Under the pieces are notes generated by a model. It was not told the origin of the DNA. It was given only the letters and a program-made list of their open reading frames with translations, and made no database searches. 64,000 nucleotides of DNA from Synanceia verrucosa (taxonomy: Eukaryota > Chordata > Actinopteri > Perciformes > Synanceiidae): the NCBI GenBank assembly GCA_029721515.1, contig CM056550.1:26424619-26488618 (forward strand), in the 5' to 3' direction. How positions within the stretch are numbered: the first letter of the stretch is position 1; each line of letters opens with the position of its first letter. The translations under genes and the position numbers were made by a program. Positions 36,097 through 47,789 of the stretch are shown in pieces.

Positions 36097-37237
36097 AGAG
36101 GGTCAAAAAAAAGACTCGTTGGGATGTGATGTAAATTAATTTAATTTAATTTTTAATTTAAAATGTATTTATTTTTATGTATTTATTATTATTATTTAAT
36201 AAATATTTATTATTAATTGTTATTATTTATTTATTTATAATTTATTTATTTTTGAGCCACGTGATTCACATCACCACTTACACATGATTTTACACGTTAC
36301 ATAAGTGTACAGTGAGTGATATTTATGTTTTTAACCTCATAAATGTTAACATTACCATATTGATAGCTGTTTTATAAGACATGAACAGTTTGGTTATGAT
36401 TACAGTCGTGTAAAAGTAACTACTAAAGTATTAGAATTTAATTACCATCCTTAAAACACAGTGGAGTTGACAGTGAAGGATCCTGAAACTCACTGTAAAG
36501 TTCAGTAAAGCCGAGGGGAGCTGCAGATTCAGGTGATAATTCCTTGTGGGTTCAAGCGACCCCTTCCACATACACTGCACATGTCCTACTGCATACCTTT
36601 GACCATGTTGTCTCAGCCACACGCGACCTTCACTGAGCAGTGGGTGGAATGACGGTCGTTAAAGCTAATGAAATGCATGCATTGTCACTCGCAGGGGCCC
36701 TTCATGCTGCTTGTTATTAAATGAGGTTTGGGTGCTGCACTGGGCTTCCAGAAGTGTGAATGCTCTGTGTTTGACCATGCGCCCTGCTTTTAGTTCCCGT
36801 AAAGCTCATGCTTTAGGTGCGAAGGCGGCAGGAGCTGAGGCCCACCTGTCAAAGCAGGAAAGTGATCTTCAGGCTGGAGCCTCTCACATATCAAAGACAA
36901 CCCTTTCGTCCAGAGGGGGAGTGATTCTCACTCCTCCTCCTTTACTCAGTCAAATCCACAAGCTGTGTATGCAACCCACAGTACACTGTGTTAGCAACAC
37001 ACAAACACTTTAACTCATTAAAAATTAAATGAGAAGTAATGTCAAGTGTTTTTTTCCCTTATTTTGAGTATAAAGTCTGTGGAAATTTCAATGTTTTTGT
37101 TGGACAACATCACAGAGGTATTAAACTTGAATAATTACTTTATTCAATCTGTGCTACCATTAATTATAAATACCACAAGGGAAAATAGTAATTTGTTTAA
37201 AATGAATTGTCTATAAGCGTTCATTTTTAATGTATTC

Positions 37238-37243
37238 TTTATT
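37238..37243 (-). terminator. Poly(A) signal of SPRY gene A
   Basis: AATAAA on the minus strand, about 190 bases after the stop codon. Confidence 0.6.
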
Positions 37244-37431
37244 TCAGATTTCATAAAGGCATTCAACATTCATGAATATTATAATCAATATAAATATCTG
37301 ATGCTATGGAACCAGACAAACAGTAAACTATACAATGAAAGAGACAAGACAGTACTGTATCAGACAATGGCCGGCGTTTCATCATCCTCACGATGCAACA
37401 CAGATTTCAACACAGTTTTAGCTTCAGCAAT

Positions 37432-38928
37432 TCATTCTGGTCTATTCAGTATTGTGCACGATGATTGGATTCCCATCCAGAAACCTGGCAAAATCTTTTT
37501 CCCGAGAGTGGTCTTGATTTTCTGCAGCAGTTTAACCTCCTTCTCTGCCCCCTCACCAGTCACAGCATAAAAGTTAATAATTCCTGCAGGCTGGTCGATG
37601 TAAACTCCAACAGTGGAGCAGAACGGGACATTGTTTATGTCATTGTTCAAACCGTTGAACCAGATCTGGTAGCGAGTTCCTGACCAACACAGACCCCAGG
37701 ACTCTTCATTTTCTCCGAGGCCGCTTGGCCCAGAATCCGCCCTCCTTCCTGCTCCTTCATAAGTGGCTCCAATTACCACCCACCCCGAGTACTCCACCTC
37801 CCAGTAAGCCCTCATGTTCCAGATAGCCTCTTTGCACACCACCTTCGAAGAAAACATTAAAGCATTTGCTTTTTGCAAGATACAATAGCCTAGAACTGTA
37901 TTTTCATCATTTCCTGACTTACCTGTGGAGAGTACTCATATCTCTCTGGTCTATCCAGGACAGGACAAACCTCCTCGGTTCTACGACACACCTTGGAGCC
38001 GCTGTCAGAAATCCATAACATCTTGTTGGCAGTCTTGTCATCCAAAGACAAATGCATCCAGTCTGCAGGAGAAAAGGGTATTTTCTGTGATGAAATCCTG
38101 AAAAATACTGCTGAATATTAAAAGAACAATCTGCTCGTACACTTCATGAGCTCAGCTCTGCATGTCGGCTCTGGGATGTCGGGTACATAAACGGAAACTT
38201 TTTCTGTAAAGAGAAGAAATTAGAAATTAAGTAAAACGTGAATGCTCGCTGCAGTAATGATATGAATACATGCATCAACTTCATTACCTGCACTTGTTTT
38301 CTCATTCTTGTTTGATTTTATTTTCTTTCCTAAAAAAATTAAAAGGTCAAAGGTTAACCTCCAGTCTGCTACACAGAAACATGACGCATGTCTCTAAAAA
38401 TGTTGACACAAAACACTGTACTTCTATAATTTAACATTATGGGGCATAGACTTTTTATAAACAGTTTGAGAAATTGAAGGTTACAGGTGGGAGTTTTATT
38501 CTCAAAAGCTTTCATTGTCATTAGTATCCCTACAATGGGCAAAGGTATGAATGTCCCTAAGGGACAATATACATTATACAGTACATCTTTTGGAAACCAA
38601 TCAAAACAACTTTGATTAATAGGTATGTCATTTGGTGTATTTAAATATTTAAAGGTCTTAACTGATGTAAAGCTTTGTTTGCTTATGCCACATAATGAGA
38701 TGTATGAAACTGAGATAACAAGTCACCATCATGAAAAAAGCTAGCCTGAATGAGAGAAGCTGAAAATAATATAGTGGAAGGAATACTCCATCTGTCAGCA
38801 AATGACGATCAATAGACGATTTATTCACCTGTCATATTTGCCGTAATTCACATGAACAGAAATAAACAATATGTACCTGTTTTGTTGTTCTCTGAAAGTA
38901 TTACTGCAGAATTGGGTCTGGCAGGCAT
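37432..38928 (-). CDS. Lone PRY-SPRY (B30.2) protein, copy A
   Basis: Five exons: 38877-38928, 38288-38329, 38141-38203, 37923-38062, 37432-37842. They join in phase to 235 residues. The ATG at 38928 lies in the context TTCAAGATGC. Exon 1 gives MPARPNSAVILSENNKT; exon 3 gives VYVPDIPEPTCRAELMK; exon 4 holds the PRY part (MHLSLDDKTANKMLWISDSG, then CPVLDRPERYEYSPQ); exon 5 holds SPRY (MRAYWEVEYSGWVV ... TVGVYIDQPAGIINFYAV ... PGFWMG). SPRY domains bind other proteins; the partner is unknown. No RING, B-box or long coiled coil is present, so this is not a full TRIM protein. Similar short proteins in fish databases often carry TRIM16-like or stonustoxin-like names because of the shared domain; that does not imply toxicity. 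Confidence 0.88.
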
Positions 38929-39023
38929 CTTGAAGCTGCGTGCTAATAATCCACGTTCAGGAGCTTAAAAATCCTTGGATTCATCCAAAAGTAAGAGTGC
39001 AAGGTCTTTGTCATCCTCTTGAC

Positions 39024-39030
39024 TTTTATA
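39024..39030 (-). promoter_or_regulatory. TATA box of SPRY gene A
   Basis: TATAAAA on the minus strand, about 96 bases upstream of the ATG at 38928. This spacing leaves a 5' UTR of about 65 bases. Confidence 0.65.
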
Positions 39031-39465
39031 CCCTCAGCCAAGATGAGTGAGGGGGCCTTCAGGAGTGTCTGAAAGAGGAGTTGAGGTCAGTGGCGTGGGG
39101 TCAAGTGGGTGTATGCGTTTGACTTTGACTTATGGATATAAGCGAGGCGAGCACAGACATTTGAGACCCCTGAAACCGAAGGAGTCTGTTAAGCAAAAGG
39201 ATGGTTGCAAACATAAGTGGGGGTAACCGGTTTAGAAACCGGTCAAGTTGGTGTTGTCAACACATAAACGAAGACACCTCATAAAATATTTGACAAAAAA
39301 ACTGTGACAGTTCTGCGGCCCACATAATCCATCAAGAGTGTCAACATATGTCAATTATGTCATTACATGAAGCTCAAAGAAATGTGAGCTCATACACCAC
39401 AGCGAGTCAAATGATAACTCCATATTCCCTCTCCACAGCAGCCATTTTGACGTAAACACAGGGGT

Positions 39466-39963
39466 AGAGCTGTGCGATTTTGCGATATATATCGTAGTGC
39501 AATATAAAAATGTCTGCTGTGGGATATAAGCCTCTGTTGTTTGTATCATAATTTTAATGTCTAGGCTACTTGGTTAACTTTGTTGTTGTTGCTACAGTGT
39601 TTAGCGGTTGTGCTTTAGATATGTCATGTAAAACACAACTCAACATCAGAATGACCGTTGGATAATCCAAATGTATCATGAGAGTTCAAAACATGTTCAC
39701 TGTATAAAGCATAGACATAATGGTATGAAGGCTAATGTAGCTGCAGCAACACTAGCCGGCTGCTTTGTGCGAGCCTTTTTTACATCACCTGCAAGAACTC
39801 GTTTACAGCACCGGTCGCTAAATGAGAAAACAGAGGTAAAGAAGCATGGTGGAGGCAGAGGAGAGCGCAATGGAAAGCAAAAATACTAAATCAGGACATA
39901 TATCGTTATCGGGATATAACATTTGGTATATAATATTACATTTTGTCCATATCGCACAGCACT
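39466..39963. repeat. Putative hAT-like non-autonomous element
   Basis: The left end AGAGCTGTGCGATTTTGCGA and the right end (reverse complement) AGTGCTGTGCGATATGGAC share an inverted core GCTGTGCGAT. Both ends carry GATATAT-rich subterminal sequence. No clear 8-bp target duplication was found. Confidence 0.45.
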
Positions 39964-40555
39964 GCTAACTTATCGAATTCATTGTGGTCCCATTTTGTGG
40001 CACAGCAAGCACAACAGCAGCGGTCTGGCCCAGCTAAATGGAACAAGGCCATGATTAATGTAATTAAAAGTGTTAAATACAGGATTAGGAGCACTTTTAC
40101 TGCCTGAACAGCTCTTAAGACGGCGGAGGTGAGCGGCGATAACAGCGCCTACAGTGCACACATCCGTGCTGCTGACAGATGGCGGCGTTATTCTGAGGGG
40201 GAAGAAGCGAATGAGGACAGCAGTGCAGCGTTTCAGGGCAGCGAAGCGGCTTGGGTCAACAAATCAACAAAGTACTGCAACACACTGAGTGAGGGACTTC
40301 ATTTACTGCTCAGGGAGACATAACTCCTCTGTATCTTTACATAGCATGTGGTTGTTTAACTTTATATTAATGCTCTGGATAGTGTTCACAATACTTTGAC
40401 ATGCCAAAATGGCTGCTGTGAAAATGGTACACTATCGCTGTTGGTGTAACTGTTCTAATATAGGAAATAAGAAATTCACTACTTTTGTCATTGTCTTGCA
40501 TTGATATTTGGATTAACAAACCAGGACAAAATTAGTATTGCTCAGTATTTTAGCA

Positions 40556-40561
40556 TTTATT
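40556..40561 (-). terminator. Candidate poly(A) signal of SPRY gene B
   Basis: AATAAA on the minus strand about 410 bases after the stop codon; the nearest one that I noticed. Confidence 0.4.
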
Positions 40562-40972
40562 TATACTGTCCAGTCTGCATACATAACAAACTAGATAAAT
40601 CTATAAATCTGCAAACAACAACAATGGAGGAATAAAAATACATATAAATATATCAGTATAAACCTTGAATGGTCCAGTGGTTTCAGGAAAAAAGCCATTT
40701 AAGCATGGAAGGTCAAAGGTGAACACCAGCTGAACCCTCTACCTGCACTATATATCTATACTATATCATTTTTGTTTTAATTGTGATGTGATGATTAATG
40801 CAAGCTTGTGGAGGACACATGCTAAGTGAACATGCTGGTGTTGTTCAGTCATTTGGTGCCATAATTATAGCTTTAATACAAAAACATGAAATAGTTTCAC
40901 TCCTTTATGAGCCAGAGTTCTGCTCATAATCACTGCCTGTTAGATAGGATACTGTAATGTTGATTCAGTCTT

Positions 40973-43900
40973 TTATTCCTCCTTCTTCAGAATCGAACAG
41001 TGCGACTGCGGCCCCAGCCAGAAACCAGGTATCATTTTCTCCTCAAACTTGCTCTTAACCTGCTGCAAAAGATGCACCTCCTTTACTCCCGTGCTCTCTT
41101 CTCCCTCCTTCACCTCCTCCACTCCGTAGAAATTCAGGATACCAGCAGGCTGGTCAAGGTACACACCGAGTATGGTGTACTTAGGAATCCCCAAGACCTC
41201 TTTAATGTTTCCTTTGTGCCAGGCATGATAGCTGGAACCACTCCAGCCAATGCACCAGGATTCATCGTTCTCTCCCAGGCCGCAGAACCCATCGCTGTTC
41301 CTCCTCCCTGCACTTTCGTACGCGACCCCGGCCACGACCCACCCTGAATACTCCACCTCCCAGTAGCCTCGGAAGCCCAGGATGCCTTCTTTGCAAAGAA
41401 CCTGGAATGTGGATGGGAATGACAGTGTAATTTAGAGGCAATCCAACAATCTGTAATTTACTACCGTTGCCATTTCGGAGAACTCAGAGAGCAGCATCGC
41501 TTTCTCTGACTTGCAATGCCAAAGCAGCTGTCAGAGGATTTAAATAAACGCAGGGGGGACAGCCCTCTGGTTTATAATACTGCTGCTTGGGTTTTACAAC
41601 CACATCAAACTCATGACATCCATGACCGTCTGAACCAATTCACAACATATTTGACATTAATTTTGAATAAATCAGTCCAAAATAACGTACTGTAACTGGA
41701 CACTGTACCTGTGGAGAATACTCATATCTCTCTGGTCTATCCAGGACGGGACAAGTGACATCATCTGTCATACGGACCACCTTAGCACCACCCTCTCCAA
41801 TCCACAGCATCTTATTGGCTGTCTTGTCATCCATGGAAATGTTGAACCAGTCTGGGGGGGAAAAACACAAAGAAACAAGTTTAGATTAGAAAGTTTAGAA
41901 GTTTAGAAATTATGAAAGGATGAAAACAGGTGAAAGAGTAAAAGACTTACGTTTGATGAGATCAGCTCTGCATTTTGGTTCAGGGATATCTGGCTCGTAG
42001 GCTGGGATCTTCTCTGAGTGACAGAACAAGTGAATGTCATCCAAGGTCAAAGGAATTGGAGATGAATGAGATTTAAGAAATAAAGTCTGTAAAAAAGGTG
42101 ACTGTCTCACCTGTGGGTGTGTTTCCAACGTTGGCTTTTTTTGCTGGAAAACAAAAAAAAGTCTTTTCACCAGAGCAACCTATATTAAGCTCAATATACT
42201 CAGCTGTTATAAATAGTATAGGCAGATGTATGTGTCAGGTGTGTCTCAACAGGTGATGATAAACGTGCAAATGGTGTATAATTAGAAAACCACCTGCCTG
42301 TCAGATCACCACATCAGCAAACCACATGCTTTCTGGAGCCAGCGGTTCATTCATGCCAGGCAGTTGGATTTAACAAGACACCTCACATGCTGGCGGGGGG
42401 TTGGCTCTCGCTGCATGAAGCTCAGCGCAGTTTAACAGATAAAATGAATATGATCTGCTCGCAAAAGTCAGATGAGTTGGGGATGTAGATCCAACATTTG
42501 TTTGTAGGGATAAATAAACAAGAGAGTTGAGTACAGGCTTCCAAACAGTGACAAATCATGTTTTAATTTTGACCCAAATGAAAAGCAGCTACTTTCAAAT
42601 AGAGTTAATGTGAAGATAATGAATTGTATGTTTTATCGTAAACTTAATAATGTAGGGGACTCTCTTTAATCAAATGAGCTTATAATACAGGCTGAAAATA
42701 CTTAAGTCTGCCAGTATTTAGATTTCAAATTAAACTTTATTACAGGCAGCCATATTGAGTCACAACTTTCCTTGAAATAATAAATGGTTTGATTGCAGTT
42801 GCATAACAGGCTCAGCCTCGATGCCAATTTTCGTAACTAATACCCGTGTAAGCATGCAGTGTCCAGTTTGTTCTTAAGGACAGGGATTAAAGAGAAGAGA
42901 CACCGAATCCCCAAAGCATTAAAGTGTCAGCATCAACTAACAGTACTAAAGTAATGTGTTCTATTCTTATCGACGAGCAACATCATCTCCAAAATAAACT
43001 AGCTTGTCAATTCACACATCGACATCAGCTCAGGACATTAGTGAAGGTCATCTTGGGGTGCAAAGAAAACAAGCAAAAGGTGTGAATGTTGAGTGAAGCG
43101 CAGCACTGCAGGTTTTGTGAGATAGAGACAAAAAGTTCAAGGTGAGGCTCTGCATAGATCCTGTCATCGTTATTCACATTTCTCAAATCTAACGGTTATT
43201 TTTACGCCACGCGGTATGCGTGTCATGTCTCAATGAGCTGATATTTATCTCCCCGTTGACTGGAGGATGAGAGAGCCCAATGCGAGAATGTTAAGCCACC
43301 TGTCTGGATATAGAACAAGGTGATGAAAATAGCTGCTTTGTCTGGCCTCATTACAACATGACACCACAAAAACAAAACCTCAGACCAACTCTGTGGCAAT
43401 GAGGCTCTTTGGTCAGATCACAAGGTTGGACTGAATGTTTTTGAGCGCATTGTATAGGACTGATATGTTGTCAGATTTAACTGTTAGGAAGTACATTTTA
43501 GTTTGGACTACAGTGTTGTACGATTGGAACAACGGTGGATTCCTACCACCAAAAAGCTCAGGGTATTTTAAGCTGCATGCTACTAGTGAGACTATTGTTC
43601 TGAAATGTTATGTTGAAGGCTCTCCTTGTTGTCATGATAATTCAGTCTGAAGAGACTGACACCAATGGGCTAAAATCCTGCTGAATAACACCACTGTCAT
43701 GTCCAAGACTGGTATTACACTACACATTTACAGCATTTTAATGCATATACATGTTAAATCGTTTTTAATGCAAACCATGCTGACATGCACAAACCCTTGC
43801 TCCCAGGCAGTAAAACCATTACACGTCCCTCATAATGACAAGCATGAAATCAGCCAGAGAAATAATGCGTTTTCCACATTAACAGCAGTGATGCGTTCAC

Positions 43901-44177
43901 TCAGGATCTGCCTCAGAGTAAAAACTGCTGCAGACACAGACAGGCTGGGGTTATTGAGTCAGTGCATTTAAATTATCGCTGCTAATGATTCATGTGCTGA
44001 ATTATTATTAATTTGACAGAAAATTAACAATGTGGTATTCTCAAAAACTTTGGATGGACATGTTCAAAAATGCCCTGCATTTAAACTAATGATTTTAAAA
44101 GGTGTGAAATGCAGAAAATCAAGTTCACCTTTGTCCGACATCCTGGTGTTAGAAATGATTCTGTTGGTGGCGGGCAT
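40973..44177 (-). CDS. Lone PRY-SPRY (B30.2) protein, copy B
   Basis: Five exons: 44129-44177, 42111-42143, 41951-42013, 41709-41851, 40973-41401. They join in phase to 238 residues. Architecture and intron phases match copy A: MPATNRIISNTRM, then a short Lys-rich exon, then YEPDIPEPKCRADLIK, then PRY (FNISMDDKTANKMLWIGEGG ... CPVLDRPERYEYSPQ), then SPRY (VLCKEGILGFRGYWEVEYSG ... ILGVYLDQPAGILNFYGVEE ... PGFWLGPQSHCSILKKEE). Intron 1 is about 2 kb. Function is unknown; SPRY domains are protein-binding modules often used in innate immune and ubiquitin-ligase proteins, but no catalytic domain is present here. Confidence 0.88.
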
Positions 44178-44296
44178 CTTGATGGTGGCGGTCTCAAGCT
44201 GCTGCTCAGAGCCTGTCTCAGCCCTGATGTCACCGATCTCTCTTGAGTATGATGAGTCTCTCTGTTGGCTCCACCGTGTGACAGCTTAATGCCACT

Positions 44297-44304
44297 CTTA
44301 TATA
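44297..44304 (-). promoter_or_regulatory. TATA box of SPRY gene B
   Basis: TATATAAG on the minus strand, about 120 bases upstream of the ATG at 44177. Confidence 0.6.
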
Positions 44305-45103
44305 CCTTTAATGCAGGACAGAGGTGAAGGAATGAGAGGCGGTGGCGTGGACATGAGCGTGAGATAAATCGTTCCAATAGAGCGGAGGGGGAGGCTGGAG
44401 GCGTGTAATTGGAGCTGTGTTTGTATGTTTTTCCTTAAAAAGGTTACATGGATGGTTCGATGTCTGTAGGACACCCCCTAGTACCAAGTAAACCACACCC
44501 CCTACTCTGCATCACCACCACTGATCTCTCTACATCGCACAGTGACAGCACTGATTGGTGTATGCAAACACACTCACACACACGAGCACAAACAAATTCT
44601 GAGTATGCAGCTGCAAAGATTTAAATCTGCACGAGTTCCTGGTGTTTGATGTCAAGCAGTGGGAGGTCCAACAGGTGCAAATGTGCAACACAATGCACAA
44701 GTATGGGTATGAAACTTATATAATGTGTTTTATTAATGGCATGTGATCAGTTCTGGCAACAATAAAACCCTTCATCCGATTTTTCTCCTACATTTAGAGT
44801 GTTAAATGTGATAGAACTGGTGTTAAAAGTGGTGAGATTACTGACTGCAACCAATTGAAACCGTGTGGAGAAAAACTACGACAGCCGACATGAAAACGCA
44901 GAGATGCGAAAGGCCCAACTTAGAACCACTAGAAAAGTGGCAGCACAACGTAGCAGACTGAATGAGAAAACATACTTGTTAATATTATATTCCATTTTTG
45001 TCAAGAGTATTTCCTGAATGCTACACACTGAACAATCTTTGTACTCATGTTCTTTCACAGAGAGCAGAGTACTTTTATTCAGCAGTGTTCCAATTGTTTT
45101 TTC

Positions 45104-45792
45104 AAAGGAACCGTATGTAGGATTGTGGCCAAAACTGGTACTGCAATCACTTTCAAATTACTGTAGAGCGGTGTCTCCCCTGAATAGAGGTTGCCAGCTC
45201 GGCTGCAGGATACAACAAGAACAGAAAGTGTAAACGTGAATGAAAAGCAGCCACCTTGGTCATCACCATGGACACTTAGAAGGAGTGAAATGCACCAGAG
45301 GAGAGCTGTGGAGAGACAGGGTAAAGTGAGCGGAACTCCGAGGCAGTGGCCGGAGGTAGGCTATGCGGTGAGAGTGGCCAATCAGGAGTGCTACTGCCTC
45401 TCCGCTTTCAGTCACCTCCATCTTTCATAGGCATCTCCTATACAAATCCTTGTTTTATTTTGGACTATTTCGGATTCATAATGAGGTCTTTTCAGTTTTG
45501 TAATGTTAGACATTATTTATTTATCCGACACGTTCGTAGCTGCAGCTGTGCTAACTAGAGCAGAGCTGGCAACCCGGATGCTGAAACACTACTGACTTGG
45601 TGATTGGGAGAGAGGTGGAGGGTGGCGCATCAGACCAAAACACAATTTCAAAACATCAACATGATTTGTGGTCTGCAAAAGATTTTTTGAATACAAATAT
45701 TTTGGCTGCACTGTTGTTGGTGAGTTCAGTATGTTATATGAACATTATTCCTGAGTCTCTGTGACATTTGATTTCTTACATATTGTACCTTT
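45104..45792. repeat. Non-autonomous DNA element with short inverted ends
   Basis: The left end AAAGGAACCGTATGTAGGAT and the right end (reverse complement) AAAGGTACAATATGTAAGAA match at about 15 of 20 positions. The interior has GGTACTGCAATCACTTTCAA and GTGTCTCCCCTGAATAGAGG near the left and GGCTGCACTGTTGTTGGTGA near the right, which I recall as a repeat family of percomorph fish. Confidence 0.55.
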
Positions 45793-45930
45793 AATAAAAC
45801 ATCCACCTATAGGACTGTACATATTTGTATAGACACTAAATTCAACGAATGAATTTGAATTTAGTAATTAAATGTAAAAAGTGGACACTGACATTTGGAT
45901 ATATATAGGCATATAACATGATAATCATAC

Positions 45931-45989
45931 AAGCAAATCCCAGTTGCATACTGTAAGTAGTATATACAGTATGCAACTGGGATTTGCTT
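45931..45989. repeat. Perfect 25-bp hairpin with 9-base loop
   Basis: Bases 45931-45955 (AAGCAAATCCCAGTTGCATA...) are exactly reverse-complemented at 45965-45989. The loop is AGTAGTATA. The stem is longer and more perfect than in the other inverted repeats of the window. Confidence 0.95.
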
Positions 45990-47698
45990 ATATGTACTAT
46001 ATACAAACACGACCTCATATGACCGAAACACTGCAACCTATTGACCTGAGATGACTTGAGTTCACTACCAGGCTTAGCGATGCACTTGACCTCCATTATC
46101 ACGTGAACCATTTACCATCATAAGTACCTCGATGCCCATGGCTCCGCTAAAAGAAAAAGCCTGTAGCTGGTCGTAAACCCTGTCCTGTGACATGCTTTGC
46201 GCTGTGGGCTGCATGTCTTAGGTGTTTACGGCTCTGGCACCCTGCCAAACCTCAAGGCTGCCCCGACCTTCTTGTGTTCCTGCCTGCCCAAGCAGATGAC
46301 TGACTGGGGCAGCGCCTGTGGTGCAGCCAACATACTAAACAGTAAATTCCAGGAGCTATAGTGACGTAACTGTCACTGACCACCCAATGAGATTCATTGA
46401 AAGTAATGGACAGGGGAGTGTGGGTGACTGGTTTGCGTGTGGCTATCCGAGTTCCTCTGATCTCCTCTCATAGGACGATCAGAAACCAGGGGCAACAGAC
46501 TTTCAAAACACTGCTGACCAACAAGTGGTCTCTGCATAAAGGCCAAGGCTAAGCTGTGATCCTGCTCAGTGGCCTCTCTTCATGACCAAGGTCATGAGTT
46601 CAGTTGTTAACCATCCATCAAAAGGGTGGAACTGTCTTTTTATACAATGTTCAACCTCTAAATACATGACACAGAATTCAACGTCAGATGTGAGGAAAAA
46701 AAATACTCAAGAAAAAAATGTTATATTTAAATTTCCCATATTGTAAAAACTGAGATTTTTGTCCTTTTATTGCAAAGCAGGTTTAAGTGCTATGTAAATA
46801 CTGTGAACGAGTCAAACCACTGAGGGTTTCTGTGATTATGTGATGTCAGAAGCACAATATCTACACCATGACATAGCATTAAGATGCAGTTGCGCTGTAT
46901 GTGAATGATCAGCTTACAGGAAATAAATAAAATGATCCAAGTGAAATGCATTTTTCCTGGATGTTTCAGACAGAGGGTAAATACAGGCATATTCAGGCAG
47001 ACAGTATGTGGAATTTCTTTTGGGGACACCAAGAACCACAAAATACATCTAAACTACATCTAACAACTAAATTGGACCATTTTTGGGACAATGTCCCCAA
47101 TCAATCAGACACTGATGGTTTCTTATGAATGTGACTGATTAACTTTTGTCTGAACAGAATGTGCATGCAGAACACTATATTGCACTATTCAGGAAAGCGT
47201 CTCAATCCCATTGTGTCTAAACAGACATTAAAAGACTCAAAATCTACAAAAGAAGAATTAAAAAGAACATGCACAGAGAAAATGCAGTATAACTGGATAT
47301 ATTTACCTTGGAGAGTGCACAAGATTACCAGAGAGGAACACTTCCAAAGGAAACTCCATCTTCTCTCCATCACCAAGCGTCTCAAAGTGCTGTCTTCCTG
47401 TCTTTCAGAGCTAGCGTGACCCCTCTGTTCTGTACAGGGCGACCTCATTCCTGTACAGGTGTCAGCTTCCAAAATGTGTGCATGATGACAAAGAGATGAC
47501 AGGATAATTGTAAAAGTGAATTCAGAACTCCTCGGTCAGCTGGTGAGGTGTTGGCACTGACCTGAATATCCTGGTTTGGAAAGCTCTGAGGCACGCCCAT
47601 TAGTGAGCTCATTATCTCTACATACCTGACCAAAAAATCTCATCGAGAGCCCCAGGGGCCCACCAAAACCTTTAGGACCTACCCCCTTTCCTGGGGGG

Positions 47699-47706
47699 TA
47701 TATAAA
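47699..47706 (+). promoter_or_regulatory. TATA box of SPRY gene C
   Basis: TATATAAA, preceded by a C/G-rich stretch, about 90 bases upstream of the ATG at 47790. Spacing resembles that of genes A and B. Confidence 0.65.
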
Positions 47707-47789
47707 GAAGTTATTTGCATTGCTGCAGCAGTACGCCGATGACAGACGACAACATTCAGGAAACCTATACACGGCAAGAGGCGACAACG

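Larger units (their letters stand above)
27326..37237. other. Gene-poor spacer, ~9.9 kb
   Basis: No coding exon was recognised. It presumably includes plekha4 5' UTR exon(s) and promoter; a minus-strand donor-like site at about 29561 (CCAG|GTATGG) and another at about 28712 (CGAT|GTAAGA) are possible exon ends but unproven. The rest is AT-rich DNA with the deleted Tc1-like element (31.7-32.3 kb), the inverted repeat pair (33.3-33.6 kb), a (GA)n run at 35034-35063, and a low-complexity TTTA/ATT tract at about 36130-36255. Confidence 0.5.
38929..40555. other. Spacer between SPRY genes A and B
   Basis: Contains the gene A promoter, a putative hAT-like element (39466-39963) and a somewhat CpG-rich segment at 40110-40260 with no recognisable gene. 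Confidence 0.5.
44305..47698. other. Spacer between SPRY genes B and C
   Basis: Separates the divergently oriented genes B (minus) and C (plus). It contains a ~690-bp inverted-repeat element (45104-45792), a perfect hairpin (45931-45989), and a GC-richer block at 46130-46330 that I could not assign. Confidence 0.5.

Noticed and set aside
40090..40330. CpG-richer block that looked like a possible first exon or small gene
   Set aside because: No splice donor or start context supporting a coding exon was found, and the frame of 64 codons is unremarkable.
46130..46330. GC-richer block that looked like a SINE or tRNA-derived sequence
   Set aside because: No A-box/B-box pair or recognisable tail was seen; I cannot support a class.
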